From Cytophagales bacterium (GTDB lineage: Bacteria; Bacteroidota; Bacteroidia; Cytophagales; Cyclobacteriaceae), in the NCBI GenBank assembly GCA_027317105.1, contig DAHVFH010000132.1, positions 35,200 through 99,199 of the forward strand: a stretch of 64,000 nt of DNA, written 5' to 3'. Shown one piece after another: positions 58,060 to 64,000 of the stretch (position 1 is the stretch's first letter; every line of letters starts with the position of its first letter). A program made the position numbers and the translations under genes. The notes below the pieces were generated by a model, which was not told the origin of the DNA, ran no database searches, and saw only the letters and a list, made by a program, of their open reading frames with translations.

Positions 58060-58473
58060 TTATTCTAGGGTAATCCGATAGACATCTGACTTGTTGCGCC
58101 TGATGTTCTTGACTAGGAACCCACCGGGCTGCGGAATTTCTTCCGCCAAATCAAACAATGTACACGTTTTTGGAAGCGCAGAGAAAATAAGAAGAAATGA
58201 GAATACCCCCGAATCCGGAACCAACGTCCACTGTGGAGCCAATGAAATGTTCTCCGCTTGAATTAACGAGGACTGGCCCGAGGAGTTAGTGTCTTTTAGG
58301 AATGTTGTTCTCCAGATACGAATCAGGAATCCCGGGGAGGGAATTGAGAAGGAGCAATGAACATATACATAAGAATCGTCCAGCATAGCTGGGTCTATGG
58401 ACGCGAGCACATCCACCCCAGCGAGGATTTTCTTTTCGGGAGATAGGATATGACTGGCTGAATGTTGAACCAT
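58060..58473 (-). CDS. Hypothetical protein downstream of trhA
   Basis: 137 residues from the ATG at 58471-58473; a longer frame overlaps trhA but its first 61 residues are the antiphase of the membrane protein and are rejected. No signal peptide or membrane helix. The centre is beta-rich (DDSYVYVHCSFSIPSPGFLIRIWRTTF, ENISLAPQWTLVPDSGVFSFLLIF) and the end PQPGGFLVKNIRRNKSDVYRI. I do not recognise the family. It begins 23 bases after trhA on the same strand, so an operon is likely. Confidence 0.6.
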   Translation of the reverse strand: MVQHSASHILSPEKKILAGVDVLASIDPAMLDDSYVYVHCSFSIPSPGFLIRIWRTTFLKDTNSSGQSSLIQAENISLAPQWTLVPDSGVFSFLLIFSALPKTCTLFDLAEEIPQPGGFLVKNIRRNKSDVYRITLE

Positions 58474-58496
58474 GGTTACCCTTGTTTCCTTCTTAT

Positions 58497-59144
58497 TCAA
58501 TTGGCATATTTGATTACCGCCACCGCGTGGCAAGCCGTTCCCGCTATAACAAAGAAATGCCAGATAAAATGACCATACTTCATCCGGTGAGAAACAAAGA
58601 ACAAAACACCAACCGAATACATTACTCCACCAGCAAGCAGCCAAAATAACCCCCAAGGGGGAATGCTAAACCAAAATTGCCGCGCTGCTACAACTGCTAT
58701 CCAACCCATTCCAAGATAAAGAGCCGTGGAGAGTTTTCCACTGTGTGCTCCTGCAATTGATTTGATGACCACACCAAAAATGGCAAGTGCCCATACAATA
58801 CCAAACAGCGACCATCCCCATGCACCTTTGAGCACACCAAGGGTAAATGGCGTATAAGTTCCGGCAATTAGCAGGAAGATCGCTCCGTGATCCAGGATAT
58901 TGAAGACGCGTTTTGTTCTACTTTGCGGAAAAGCATGATAAAGGGTAGAAGCGGAATACAATAGTATTGCCGTGGCACCAAAAATGCTAGCGCCTACCAC
59001 AGAGGAAGCTCCAAAAGGGATCGCATGGATGATGAGAAAAGGCATCAGGGCAACCGCGCCCAGAAAACCAACACCGTGACTAATGCTATTGGCAATCTCT
59101 TCGCCTAAGGTTTGGTCGCGTATTTTTATTGCGGGCTTCTTCAC
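58497..59144 (-). CDS. trhA: Hemolysin III family membrane protein (TrhA)
   Basis: GTG start; 215 residues with seven membrane helices. The PAQR/HlyIII motifs are visible: EEIANSISHGVGFLGAVAL, ASTLYHAFPQ with the conserved Ser-x3-His, DHGAIFLLIAGTYTPF, and, near the C-terminus, HFIWHFFVIAGTACHAVAV with the paired histidines that bind zinc. Family members change membrane-lipid homeostasis; hemolysis is a historic name. Length is normal. Confidence 0.93.
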   Translation of the reverse strand: MKKPAIKIRDQTLGEEIANSISHGVGFLGAVALMPFLIIHAIPFGASSVVGASIFGATAILLYSASTLYHAFPQSRTKRVFNILDHGAIFLLIAGTYTPFTLGVLKGAWGWSLFGIVWALAIFGVVIKSIAGAHSGKLSTALYLGMGWIAVVAARQFWFSIPPWGLFWLLAGGVMYSVGVLFFVSHRMKYGHFIWHFFVIAGTACHAVAVIKYAN

Positions 59145-59252
59145 TATCGTTTTATATTTTTCATGCTAAAGATCGGAATTTATAAAGAAACCTTTGCTGG
59201 GTGAAATGAGAAATAAATTCTATTGCTACTCATTAATAATCCTTGCGGAACA

Positions 59253-60623
59253 CTAAACTTTGGTTGGATCAGGATGCACCCATGAAGGTCGATACGGACG
59301 CTTTAGAAGTTGAGTGCCTCGATCATTGTTCATTATTTTTTGTGTTTGAGGGTCGTACTTAATAGGCTCACCGGTTTCCATGGAGAGATTGGCGAGAATA
59401 CAACAGGCTGTAGAAATATGGCCCTCCTCAATGTCAGCGACCGGAATCGTTTTATTTTCAATCGCACTTAAAAAGTTAAGTAGGTGATAGCGTGTGGCTG
59501 GAGCAGTATGTAATTCAATATTCTTTTCTTTTAAATCTTCCGGAAACTTTTCCTTTTCAAAAATTACGTCTTTGTAAATTTTATTGCCTTCACCAGTTGG
59601 CGTAAAATCGTAACTCATCACACTGCATGAAAGCGTACCTTTTTCTCCAAAAATTTTATACCCCCAAGGATACTGCGGATCTGCTGGGTTTCCCCACGTG
59701 CGGTGCTGCCACACACAGTTAAGGTTATCGTATTCAAAGATAGCCGTCTGTGTGTCTGAAATATTGGAAGGCCCTTCATGTGGTTGATAGATGCCACCGG
59801 TGGAGTAAATTTTTGAAGGCCATCTCAAGTTCAACATCCATCGGACGGCATCGAACATGTGTACGCCCATATCGCCCATGATGCCGTTGCCGTATTCCAT
59901 AAATCCTCGCCACCAACCACCGTGTGGAAGACCACGATAGGGAAGTAAAGGTGCTGGACCTGTCCACTGATCGTAGTCGAAAAATTCAGGCACTGCTTGA
60001 ATGTCGGGATTGCTGTTGTTGCGCATGTGGTAGTAGCAAAACATTTCAACGTGCGAAATTTTACCAAGCAATCCAGCCTCTACAATATTCTTCTTTGCGT
60101 CAATTAGATGAGGTGTGCTTCTTCGTTGCATGCCCACCTGAACGGTGCGATTATATTTCCTTGCTGCCGCCAGCATCGCTTCCCCTTCAATCACATCTGC
60201 ACTGATGGGTTTTTGCAGATAAAGGTTGGCACCTGCCTTTAAGGCATCAATAGCTTGTAGTGCGTGCCAATGATCAGGTGTTCCGATGAGTATGATATCG
60301 AACTGATTTTCAGAAAGCATTTTTAGATAATCTCCATATAGCGTGGGGATTTTGCCTGACTTTTGTCGTTGGCTTACTAAGGTACCGGCTTCCGTTAAGC
60401 GGTTTCTATCCACATCGCAAAGTGCCACCACATTCACCTGAGCCACCTGAAGTAAGCGGAACAAATCACTTTTACCATACCAGCCCGTTCCAATTAAGCC
60501 CACACGCCAGGTTTTGGAGGGATCGATAATTGCCATTCCATCTACCCCCAATGCACCAAGCATAAGGGATGCAGCAGCTCCTTTCAAAAAATGCCTGCGA
60601 TTGATATTGAAAGTATACGTCAT
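59253..60623 (-). CDS. Tat-exported Gfo/Idh/MocA family oxidoreductase
   Basis: 456 residues. A Tat signal INRRHFLKGAAASLMLGALG precedes a Rossmann fold VGLIGTGWYGKSDL, then ALCDVDRNRL, IGTPDHWHALQAIDALKAG, YLQKPISADVIEGEAML and the C-terminal alpha/beta domain with MGDMGVHMFDAVRWML and HRTWGNPADPQYPWGYKIFGEKG. Exported members with tightly bound NAD are known to oxidise sugar hydroxyls, including at C3 of glycosides, with an external acceptor; such a role here is inferred. The gene stands alone, with a 186-base gap to the SemiSWEET gene. Confidence 0.92.
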   Translation of the reverse strand: MTYTFNINRRHFLKGAAASLMLGALGVDGMAIIDPSKTWRVGLIGTGWYGKSDLFRLLQVAQVNVVALCDVDRNRLTEAGTLVSQRQKSGKIPTLYGDYLKMLSENQFDIILIGTPDHWHALQAIDALKAGANLYLQKPISADVIEGEAMLAAARKYNRTVQVGMQRRSTPHLIDAKKNIVEAGLLGKISHVEMFCYYHMRNNSNPDIQAVPEFFDYDQWTGPAPLLPYRGLPHGGWWRGFMEYGNGIMGDMGVHMFDAVRWMLNLRWPSKIYSTGGIYQPHEGPSNISDTQTAIFEYDNLNCVWQHRTWGNPADPQYPWGYKIFGEKGTLSCSVMSYDFTPTGEGNKIYKDVIFEKEKFPEDLKEKNIELHTAPATRYHLLNFLSAIENKTIPVADIEEGHISTACCILANLSMETGEPIKYDPQTQKIMNNDRGTQLLKRPYRPSWVHPDPTKV

Positions 60624-60809
60624 AATTAATTTATTTATGAGGAAATAAAATTAGCAGGAATAACGCAATAAATAAATTGGGCTCATCGTATTTAGCGGGC
60701 GCGCTGACCACCGATTTCGGCTGTAAGGTCACAGGCCGTGGACGTTAAACTTAGTTGAATAAAAAATCCTTACGGATAAAAGAATGTGAGATTTAGAAAA
60801 TATTCACAC

Positions 60810-61067
60810 TCAATCTTTGAAGCGAAGTTTGAAAAACAACAGGGTAGACGCGAGCATGAGTGTGACAAGGTTTGCTCCGATCACGGGTATATCGTGTTGA
60901 TAGATTCCATAAATGAGCCAAAGCAACACACCAAAACAAAAGAAGGAAAACATGCCGAGTGAAAGATCTTTGGCCGAGCGGCTTTTCCACGTCTTAATTA
61001 CTTGCGGTAAAAAAGCGATGGTAGTGCATGAGCCGGCAGTTAAACCAAGAATTTGAACAAAATCCAT
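60810..61067 (-). CDS. SemiSWEET sugar transporter
   Basis: 85 residues forming three membrane helices. The PQ-loop signature TIAFLPQVIKTWKSRSAKDLSLGMF is in helix 1 and the conserved Asn in helix 3 (IGANLVTLMLAST) matches the substrate-binding asparagine. These half-transporters dimerise to move sugars down a gradient. A -7 box TATTTTTG (minus strand, 61083-61090) lies 15 bases upstream. It is beside the exported sugar-oxidoreductase gene. Confidence 0.92.
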   Translation of the reverse strand: MDFVQILGLTAGSCTTIAFLPQVIKTWKSRSAKDLSLGMFSFFCFGVLLWLIYGIYQHDIPVIGANLVTLMLASTLLFFKLRFKD

Positions 61068-61082
61068 AAGACTTAATTTCTA

Positions 61083-61090
61083 CAAAAATA
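61083..61090 (-). promoter_or_regulatory. -7 box TATTTTTG for the SemiSWEET gene
   Basis: Exact match to TAnnTTTG on the minus strand, 15 bases before the ATG. No TTG at the expected distance was found, so support is partial. Confidence 0.3.
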
Positions 61091-61540
61091 AATAGGAAAC
61101 GAATCGCTTTTGATGGGGTGTAAGGTTATCCGCTTGGATTGGTAGATCAATCGATTGTGGGATTCTTTTTGTAAATGATTTTGAGATGTGATTAGGAGGG
61201 TTCATTTTACCATAAAATTATTTTTGCCTGATTTCCCCGCTCTTCCAACAAATAAAGTTCGGGTGAAGCCCAGACTCATCAAAAATGCTTTGTGGAAGGC
61301 ACCACAAAATGTACTGGCCTTCGTACTTAAGTGTCAGAAAACCAACCACGCGGTGTAATCCGAGATTGTGATTGTTGGTTAACAAAAACGGTTTCCATAC
61401 CAATAATTGATACGTTTTGCGTTATCCTGATTTTCAAAAAGGAATCCCTTTTACTATGGGAATTGGCAATCTTTTCTTTGGCAAGATATTGATATTGCCA
61501 TGCCTAACGGCTTAATGGTTAAATGCCTAATTAATTTGCC
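61091..61540. other. Intergenic region between SemiSWEET and helicase genes
   Basis: The divergent gap is about 500 bases. One minus-strand frame (61218-61403, 61 codons) has no recognisable fold, no promoter and a stop-rich surrounding, so I treat it as chance or relic. A GGCAA...TTGCC repeat occurs near 61478-61497. The helicase promoter is at the right end. Long leaders are frequent for RNA-helicase genes, but here the predicted start leaves only about 18 bases. Confidence 0.4.
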
Positions 61541-61548
61541 TACCTTTG
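61541..61548 (+). promoter_or_regulatory. -7 box TACCTTTG for the DEAD-box helicase
   Basis: TACCTTTG is an exact TAnnTTTG match and is followed by CA, the commonest form in this phylum. It lies 23 bases before the ATG at 61572. The -33 part is weak (ATGG 22-23 bases upstream). Confidence 0.5.
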
Positions 61549-61571
61549 CAGCTTATTTACTATTATATTAG

Positions 61572-63308
61572 ATGAAATCATTTGACGCCCTGGGACTATC
61601 TGGGGAATTGGTGGAAGCGATCCGCCAACTGGGTTTTGAAACACCCACACCCATCCAGGAAAAAGCAATTCCTATACTGTTACAAGGAGATACAGACCTG
61701 GTAGGCCTTGCGCAGACCGGAACTGGCAAAACTGCTGCTTTTGGTTTGCCATTAATCCAACTGGTGGAAGAAAAGAACCGGGCAACTCAGGCTCTGATTG
61801 TTGCCCCAACCCGTGAGTTAAGCGTGCAAATAACCAATGACCTTGAGCGGTTTATGGTGAAAGTGAAACGCCTTAACATTGTTACCGTTTACGGGGGGGC
61901 TAGCATCTCTGACCAGATCCGTAAGATCAGGCAGGGCGCACAGATAATAGTAGCAACACCCGGTCGTTTGATCGATCTGCTTTCGCGAAAAGTGGTTGAC
62001 CTCACGCATATTCAATTTGTGGTGTTGGATGAAGCGGATGAGATGTTGAACATGGGCTTCAAGGAAGATATTGATGAAATTCTTTCCACTACACCAGACA
62101 GTAAAAAAGTGTGGCTCTTCTCGGCCACGATGCCGCGTGAAGTGCGTGAGATTGCCAGCAACTATATGACCAATCCGAAAGAGTTGACCATGGAGGGCCG
62201 CCAGTCGGGGAATGAAAATATTGATCATCAATTTGCCGTTGTAGATGAGCGCGACAAGTATTTGGCGTTGAAACGGTTTGTAGACTACACGCCAGACATT
62301 TTTGGGGTAATTTTTTGCCGTACCAAAATGGATACGCAACGCATTGCCGAGCATTTGATCAAAGATGGCTATAATGCCGATCCACTCCACGGTGACCTTA
62401 CCCAAGTTCAGCGGGATCGGGTGATGAAGAATTTTAAAGACAAAACATTGCAATTGCTGGTGGCCACAGATGTGGCAGCGAGAGGAATTGACGTGAACAA
62501 CATCACGCACGTGATCCACATGAACATGCCCGATGAGATGGAGTTTTATACACACCGTAGTGGGCGTACTGCCCGGGCAGGGAAGAAAGGAATTTCACTC
62601 GCGATCGTATCAAAAAAAGAAGTAGGCCGCATTAGCATGGTTGAAAAAATGCTGAAACGGAAATTCACGAAAGTATTGGTGCCAACCGGTGATGAAGTGT
62701 GCCAACAAAAAATTGTTGGGCTTGTGCACAAGGTACGCCATGTGGAAGTGAACGAAGAAGAAATTGATTCATTCTTACCGGAAGTGTATCACGAATTGAA
62801 AGATTTAAGCAAGGAGGATATTATCAAACGGTTTGCCTCAATTGAATTCAATCGCTTTTTGGAATACTACCGCGATGCCCGCGACCTTAATAAATCGGAA
62901 AAGAAATCCTTCTTTGATGAAAGAGATGGCAGGTCCGATGGTGGCTTCTCTTCTGGCGACCGCATTTTCATCAACGTGGGTAAAATGGATGGCCTTGAAA
63001 CAGGCACTTTACTCGGGTTGATCTGTGACTATGGTGATGTAAGTAAAGACAAAGTGGGTAAAATCGATCTGAAGGGAGCTTATTCCTTCTTTGAAGTTGG
63101 AAAGGAATTTACAAGCCAGATTATGAAAGGCTTTGAAGGCGTTGAAGTGCGCGGCCGCAAAGTACGACTGGAAATGACAGGCGGAAGGCGCCCCGAAAAA
63201 TCATCAGGAAATGATGAGAGCAGAGGTAGAGTTGAGGGAAGAAAAAGAACTTTTTCCGACAAGAAACGCGAAGGCTCTTGGGGTGGCAAAGGAAAGAAGC
63301 GCTATTAA
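61572..63308 (+). CDS. DEAD-box ATP-dependent RNA helicase with DbpA-type RNA-binding domain
   Basis: 578 residues. The two RecA-like domains carry all motifs: Q motif FETPTPIQEKAIP, Walker A AQTGTGKTAAFG, PTRELSVQ, DEAD in VVLDEADEMLNMGF, SATMPREV, and HRSGRTARAG (motif VI). Residues about 465-545 form a DbpA/RRM-like domain (RIFINVGKMDGLETGTLLGLI, GAYSFFEV), and the tail is Arg/Gly/Lys-rich (RRPEKSSG ... KGKKRY). It matches DeaD/CsdA-like helicases that unwind mRNA and rRNA, especially in the cold. Confidence 0.95.
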   Translation: MKSFDALGLSGELVEAIRQLGFETPTPIQEKAIPILLQGDTDLVGLAQTGTGKTAAFGLPLIQLVEEKNRATQALIVAPTRELSVQITNDLERFMVKVKRLNIVTVYGGASISDQIRKIRQGAQIIVATPGRLIDLLSRKVVDLTHIQFVVLDEADEMLNMGFKEDIDEILSTTPDSKKVWLFSATMPREVREIASNYMTNPKELTMEGRQSGNENIDHQFAVVDERDKYLALKRFVDYTPDIFGVIFCRTKMDTQRIAEHLIKDGYNADPLHGDLTQVQRDRVMKNFKDKTLQLLVATDVAARGIDVNNITHVIHMNMPDEMEFYTHRSGRTARAGKKGISLAIVSKKEVGRISMVEKMLKRKFTKVLVPTGDEVCQQKIVGLVHKVRHVEVNEEEIDSFLPEVYHELKDLSKEDIIKRFASIEFNRFLEYYRDARDLNKSEKKSFFDERDGRSDGGFSSGDRIFINVGKMDGLETGTLLGLICDYGDVSKDKVGKIDLKGAYSFFEVGKEFTSQIMKGFEGVEVRGRKVRLEMTGGRRPEKSSGNDESRGRVEGRKRTFSDKKREGSWGGKGKKRY

Positions 63309-63381
63309 GGTGGAAAATCTGCACACCCAGTCCAGCCATCGCAGTGTCTAATTCAAGATACCAAGGTGTGGTTAAACCACC

Positions 63382-64000
63382 TTAACCTCTTCCAATCTTC
63401 CAGGTTGAAACAGTTGTGTGGTTTGGAATGGAAAAGGTAGCTGTGGTGGATTGAAAATTTAACCAAAGTCCTGTGTTTGTATTGGGCCCATGCAATCCAA
63501 CTTGTGCACTGTCCTGCAAATAAATTTCAGTCGGCACGTGGTTTAGTTCATGGCCCAATAATGTTGATCTATTATTCATGTTGGCTAGTAACCAGGCGGT
63601 TTGAGTGTCTAACCAGCTTTTGTTGATGTAAAGGGTTGACCGATCTTTTGCATAATAATTCATGTAAATGCTTGCTGCATTTTTTAAATTTCCTTCCTGC
63701 GTTCTGAATTCTACATATTCCAGCTTGACTTTACTACTGTCCTGTGTAGTTATCGACCGCTCGTTGCTGATTTGATTGGATACTATGAATTGTTCGCCCG
63801 TTGAATTTGGGGATGCATGTATCCAAAGTTCAGCCTTTCCTTTTAACAAAATATTTCAGCGTACCACAAATGTATCAGCCACAGCACTCGTGAGGTCAAC
63901 GTTTAGTGTCGCACCATTCAAGATAGTTAAGTCACCAGTTATAGTGCAGCTTCCTTTGATGAAGCTATTCGCGGTAACGGTTAGGGAGCCAGAATTACAT
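63382..64000 (-). pseudogene. Beta-helix-like secreted protein, interrupted by an in-frame TGA, partial
   Basis: On the minus strand one frame is open from the window edge to a TGA at 63856-63858 (ending ADTFVVR), and the same frame continues with NILLKGKAELWIHASPNSTG down to a TAA at 63382. Replacing the TGA by a glycine codon (GGA) would give a seamless TFVVRGNILLKGKAELWI. Composition is that of a parallel beta-helix (TITGDLTILNGATLNVDL, STLYINKSWLDTQ, AQVGLHGPNTN) with no type IX sorting domain at the end. The true N-terminus is beyond the window. A nonsense mutation or a sequence error is likely; the downstream part could initiate at a TTG at 63849. Confidence 0.6.

Noticed and set aside
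58474..58656. 61-residue N-terminal extension of the hypothetical protein after trhA
   Set aside because: It lies wholly within trhA in another frame, and a good ATG at 58473 follows the trhA stop.
61218..61403. 61-codon minus-strand frame upstream of the SemiSWEET gene
   Set aside because: Trp/Cys-rich with no fold pattern or promoter; could be a relic but cannot be supported.
61818..62555. 245-codon frame antisense to the DEAD-box helicase
   Set aside because: The His-rich composition is the mirror of helicase codons; all helicase motifs lie on the other strand.
63363..63383. AAGGTG...CACCTT hairpin between the helicase and beta-helix genes
   Set aside because: Six-bp stem without a T-tract on either strand; may help transcription end but is not convincing.
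63856..63858. TGA recoding (selenocysteine or alternative code)
   Set aside because: TGA is a genuine stop for several genes in the window, the expected residue is glycine, and no SECIS-like hairpin was seen just downstream.
1..64000. tRNA or rRNA genes, CRISPR arrays, riboswitches, intact insertion sequences, prophage
   Set aside because: I looked for cloverleaf arms, regular repeat-spacer patterns, transposase motifs and terminal repeats by eye and found none that stand up.

Overview
The window looks like a chromosomal segment of a Bacteroidota bacterium, most likely of the Cytophagia/Cytophagales type. The evidence is: a gliding-motility/type IX secretion (CHU_C-type) C-terminal domain on a 1000-residue secreted protein; promoters of the Bacteroidota form (TTG, 18-22 bases, TAnnTTTG); the near absence of Shine-Dalgarno sequences; a zinc-ribbon-less L32; and many Tat-exported oxidoreductases and PSD1/DUF1501 proteins. 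No tRNA, rRNA, CRISPR array, integrase or intact insertion sequence was recognised.

Region 1 (1-20.8 kb) is mostly housekeeping. On the minus strand lie pdxA, a TerB-like gene, DUF177-rpmF-fabH-efp-accB-accC (fatty-acid initiation, EF-P and acetyl-CoA carboxylase; accC runs off the left edge) and a PlsB-like acyltransferase overlapping gpsA. On the plus strand lie rsmA-mgtE, a membrane pentapeptide-repeat protein, greA-HIT, the type IX cargo protein with a DCC-family gene, fabD, sppA and bioB; folK is divergent from sppA.

Region 2 (20.8-39.7 kb) is an accessory redox island. It holds three copies of a Tat-exported molybdenum hydroxylase large subunit (IorB-like), two of them with their 2Fe-2S subunit (IorA-like), two aldo/keto reductases, an AraC regulator, a cupin, an exported antibiotic-biosynthesis-monooxygenase-fold protein, carbonic anhydrase, dienelactone hydrolase, a PepSY-type membrane protein and a YVTN beta-propeller. 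It is littered with decayed gene fragments: an ABC ATPase tail, a lipoyl/membrane-fusion-like piece, an alpha/beta-hydrolase-like tail, and two truncated exported proteins.

Region 3 (39.8-50.8 kb) is a plus-strand run resembling planctomycete gene sets: a PSD1/cytochrome protein, a DUF1501 Tat lipoprotein, an exported sugar-phosphate-isomerase-like protein, a HEPN-type Abi gene squeezed in, a membrane c-type cytochrome with leucine-rich repeats, a DUF885 lipoprotein, a GH172 (DUF2961) protein, and a heavy-metal-binding/rhodanese pair that looks like one gene split by a frameshift. This is the best candidate for an incompletely described system. My inference is extracytoplasmic oxidation and cleavage of carbohydrates coupled to cytochromes.

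Region 4 (50.8-64 kb) holds a lipoprotein, a GH30 glycosidase, a NIPSNAP protein, an SDR, a large propeller sensor kinase, hemolysin III (TrhA) with an unknown partner, a Tat-exported Gfo/Idh/MocA oxidoreductase, a SemiSWEET transporter, a DEAD-box RNA helicase with a DbpA-type RNA-binding domain, and at the right edge a beta-helix-like gene interrupted by an in-frame TGA.

Three intrinsic-terminator-like hairpins sit immediately before start codons (fabH, greA, DUF885) and may be attenuators. All functional statements come from reading motifs by eye; no database search was run.
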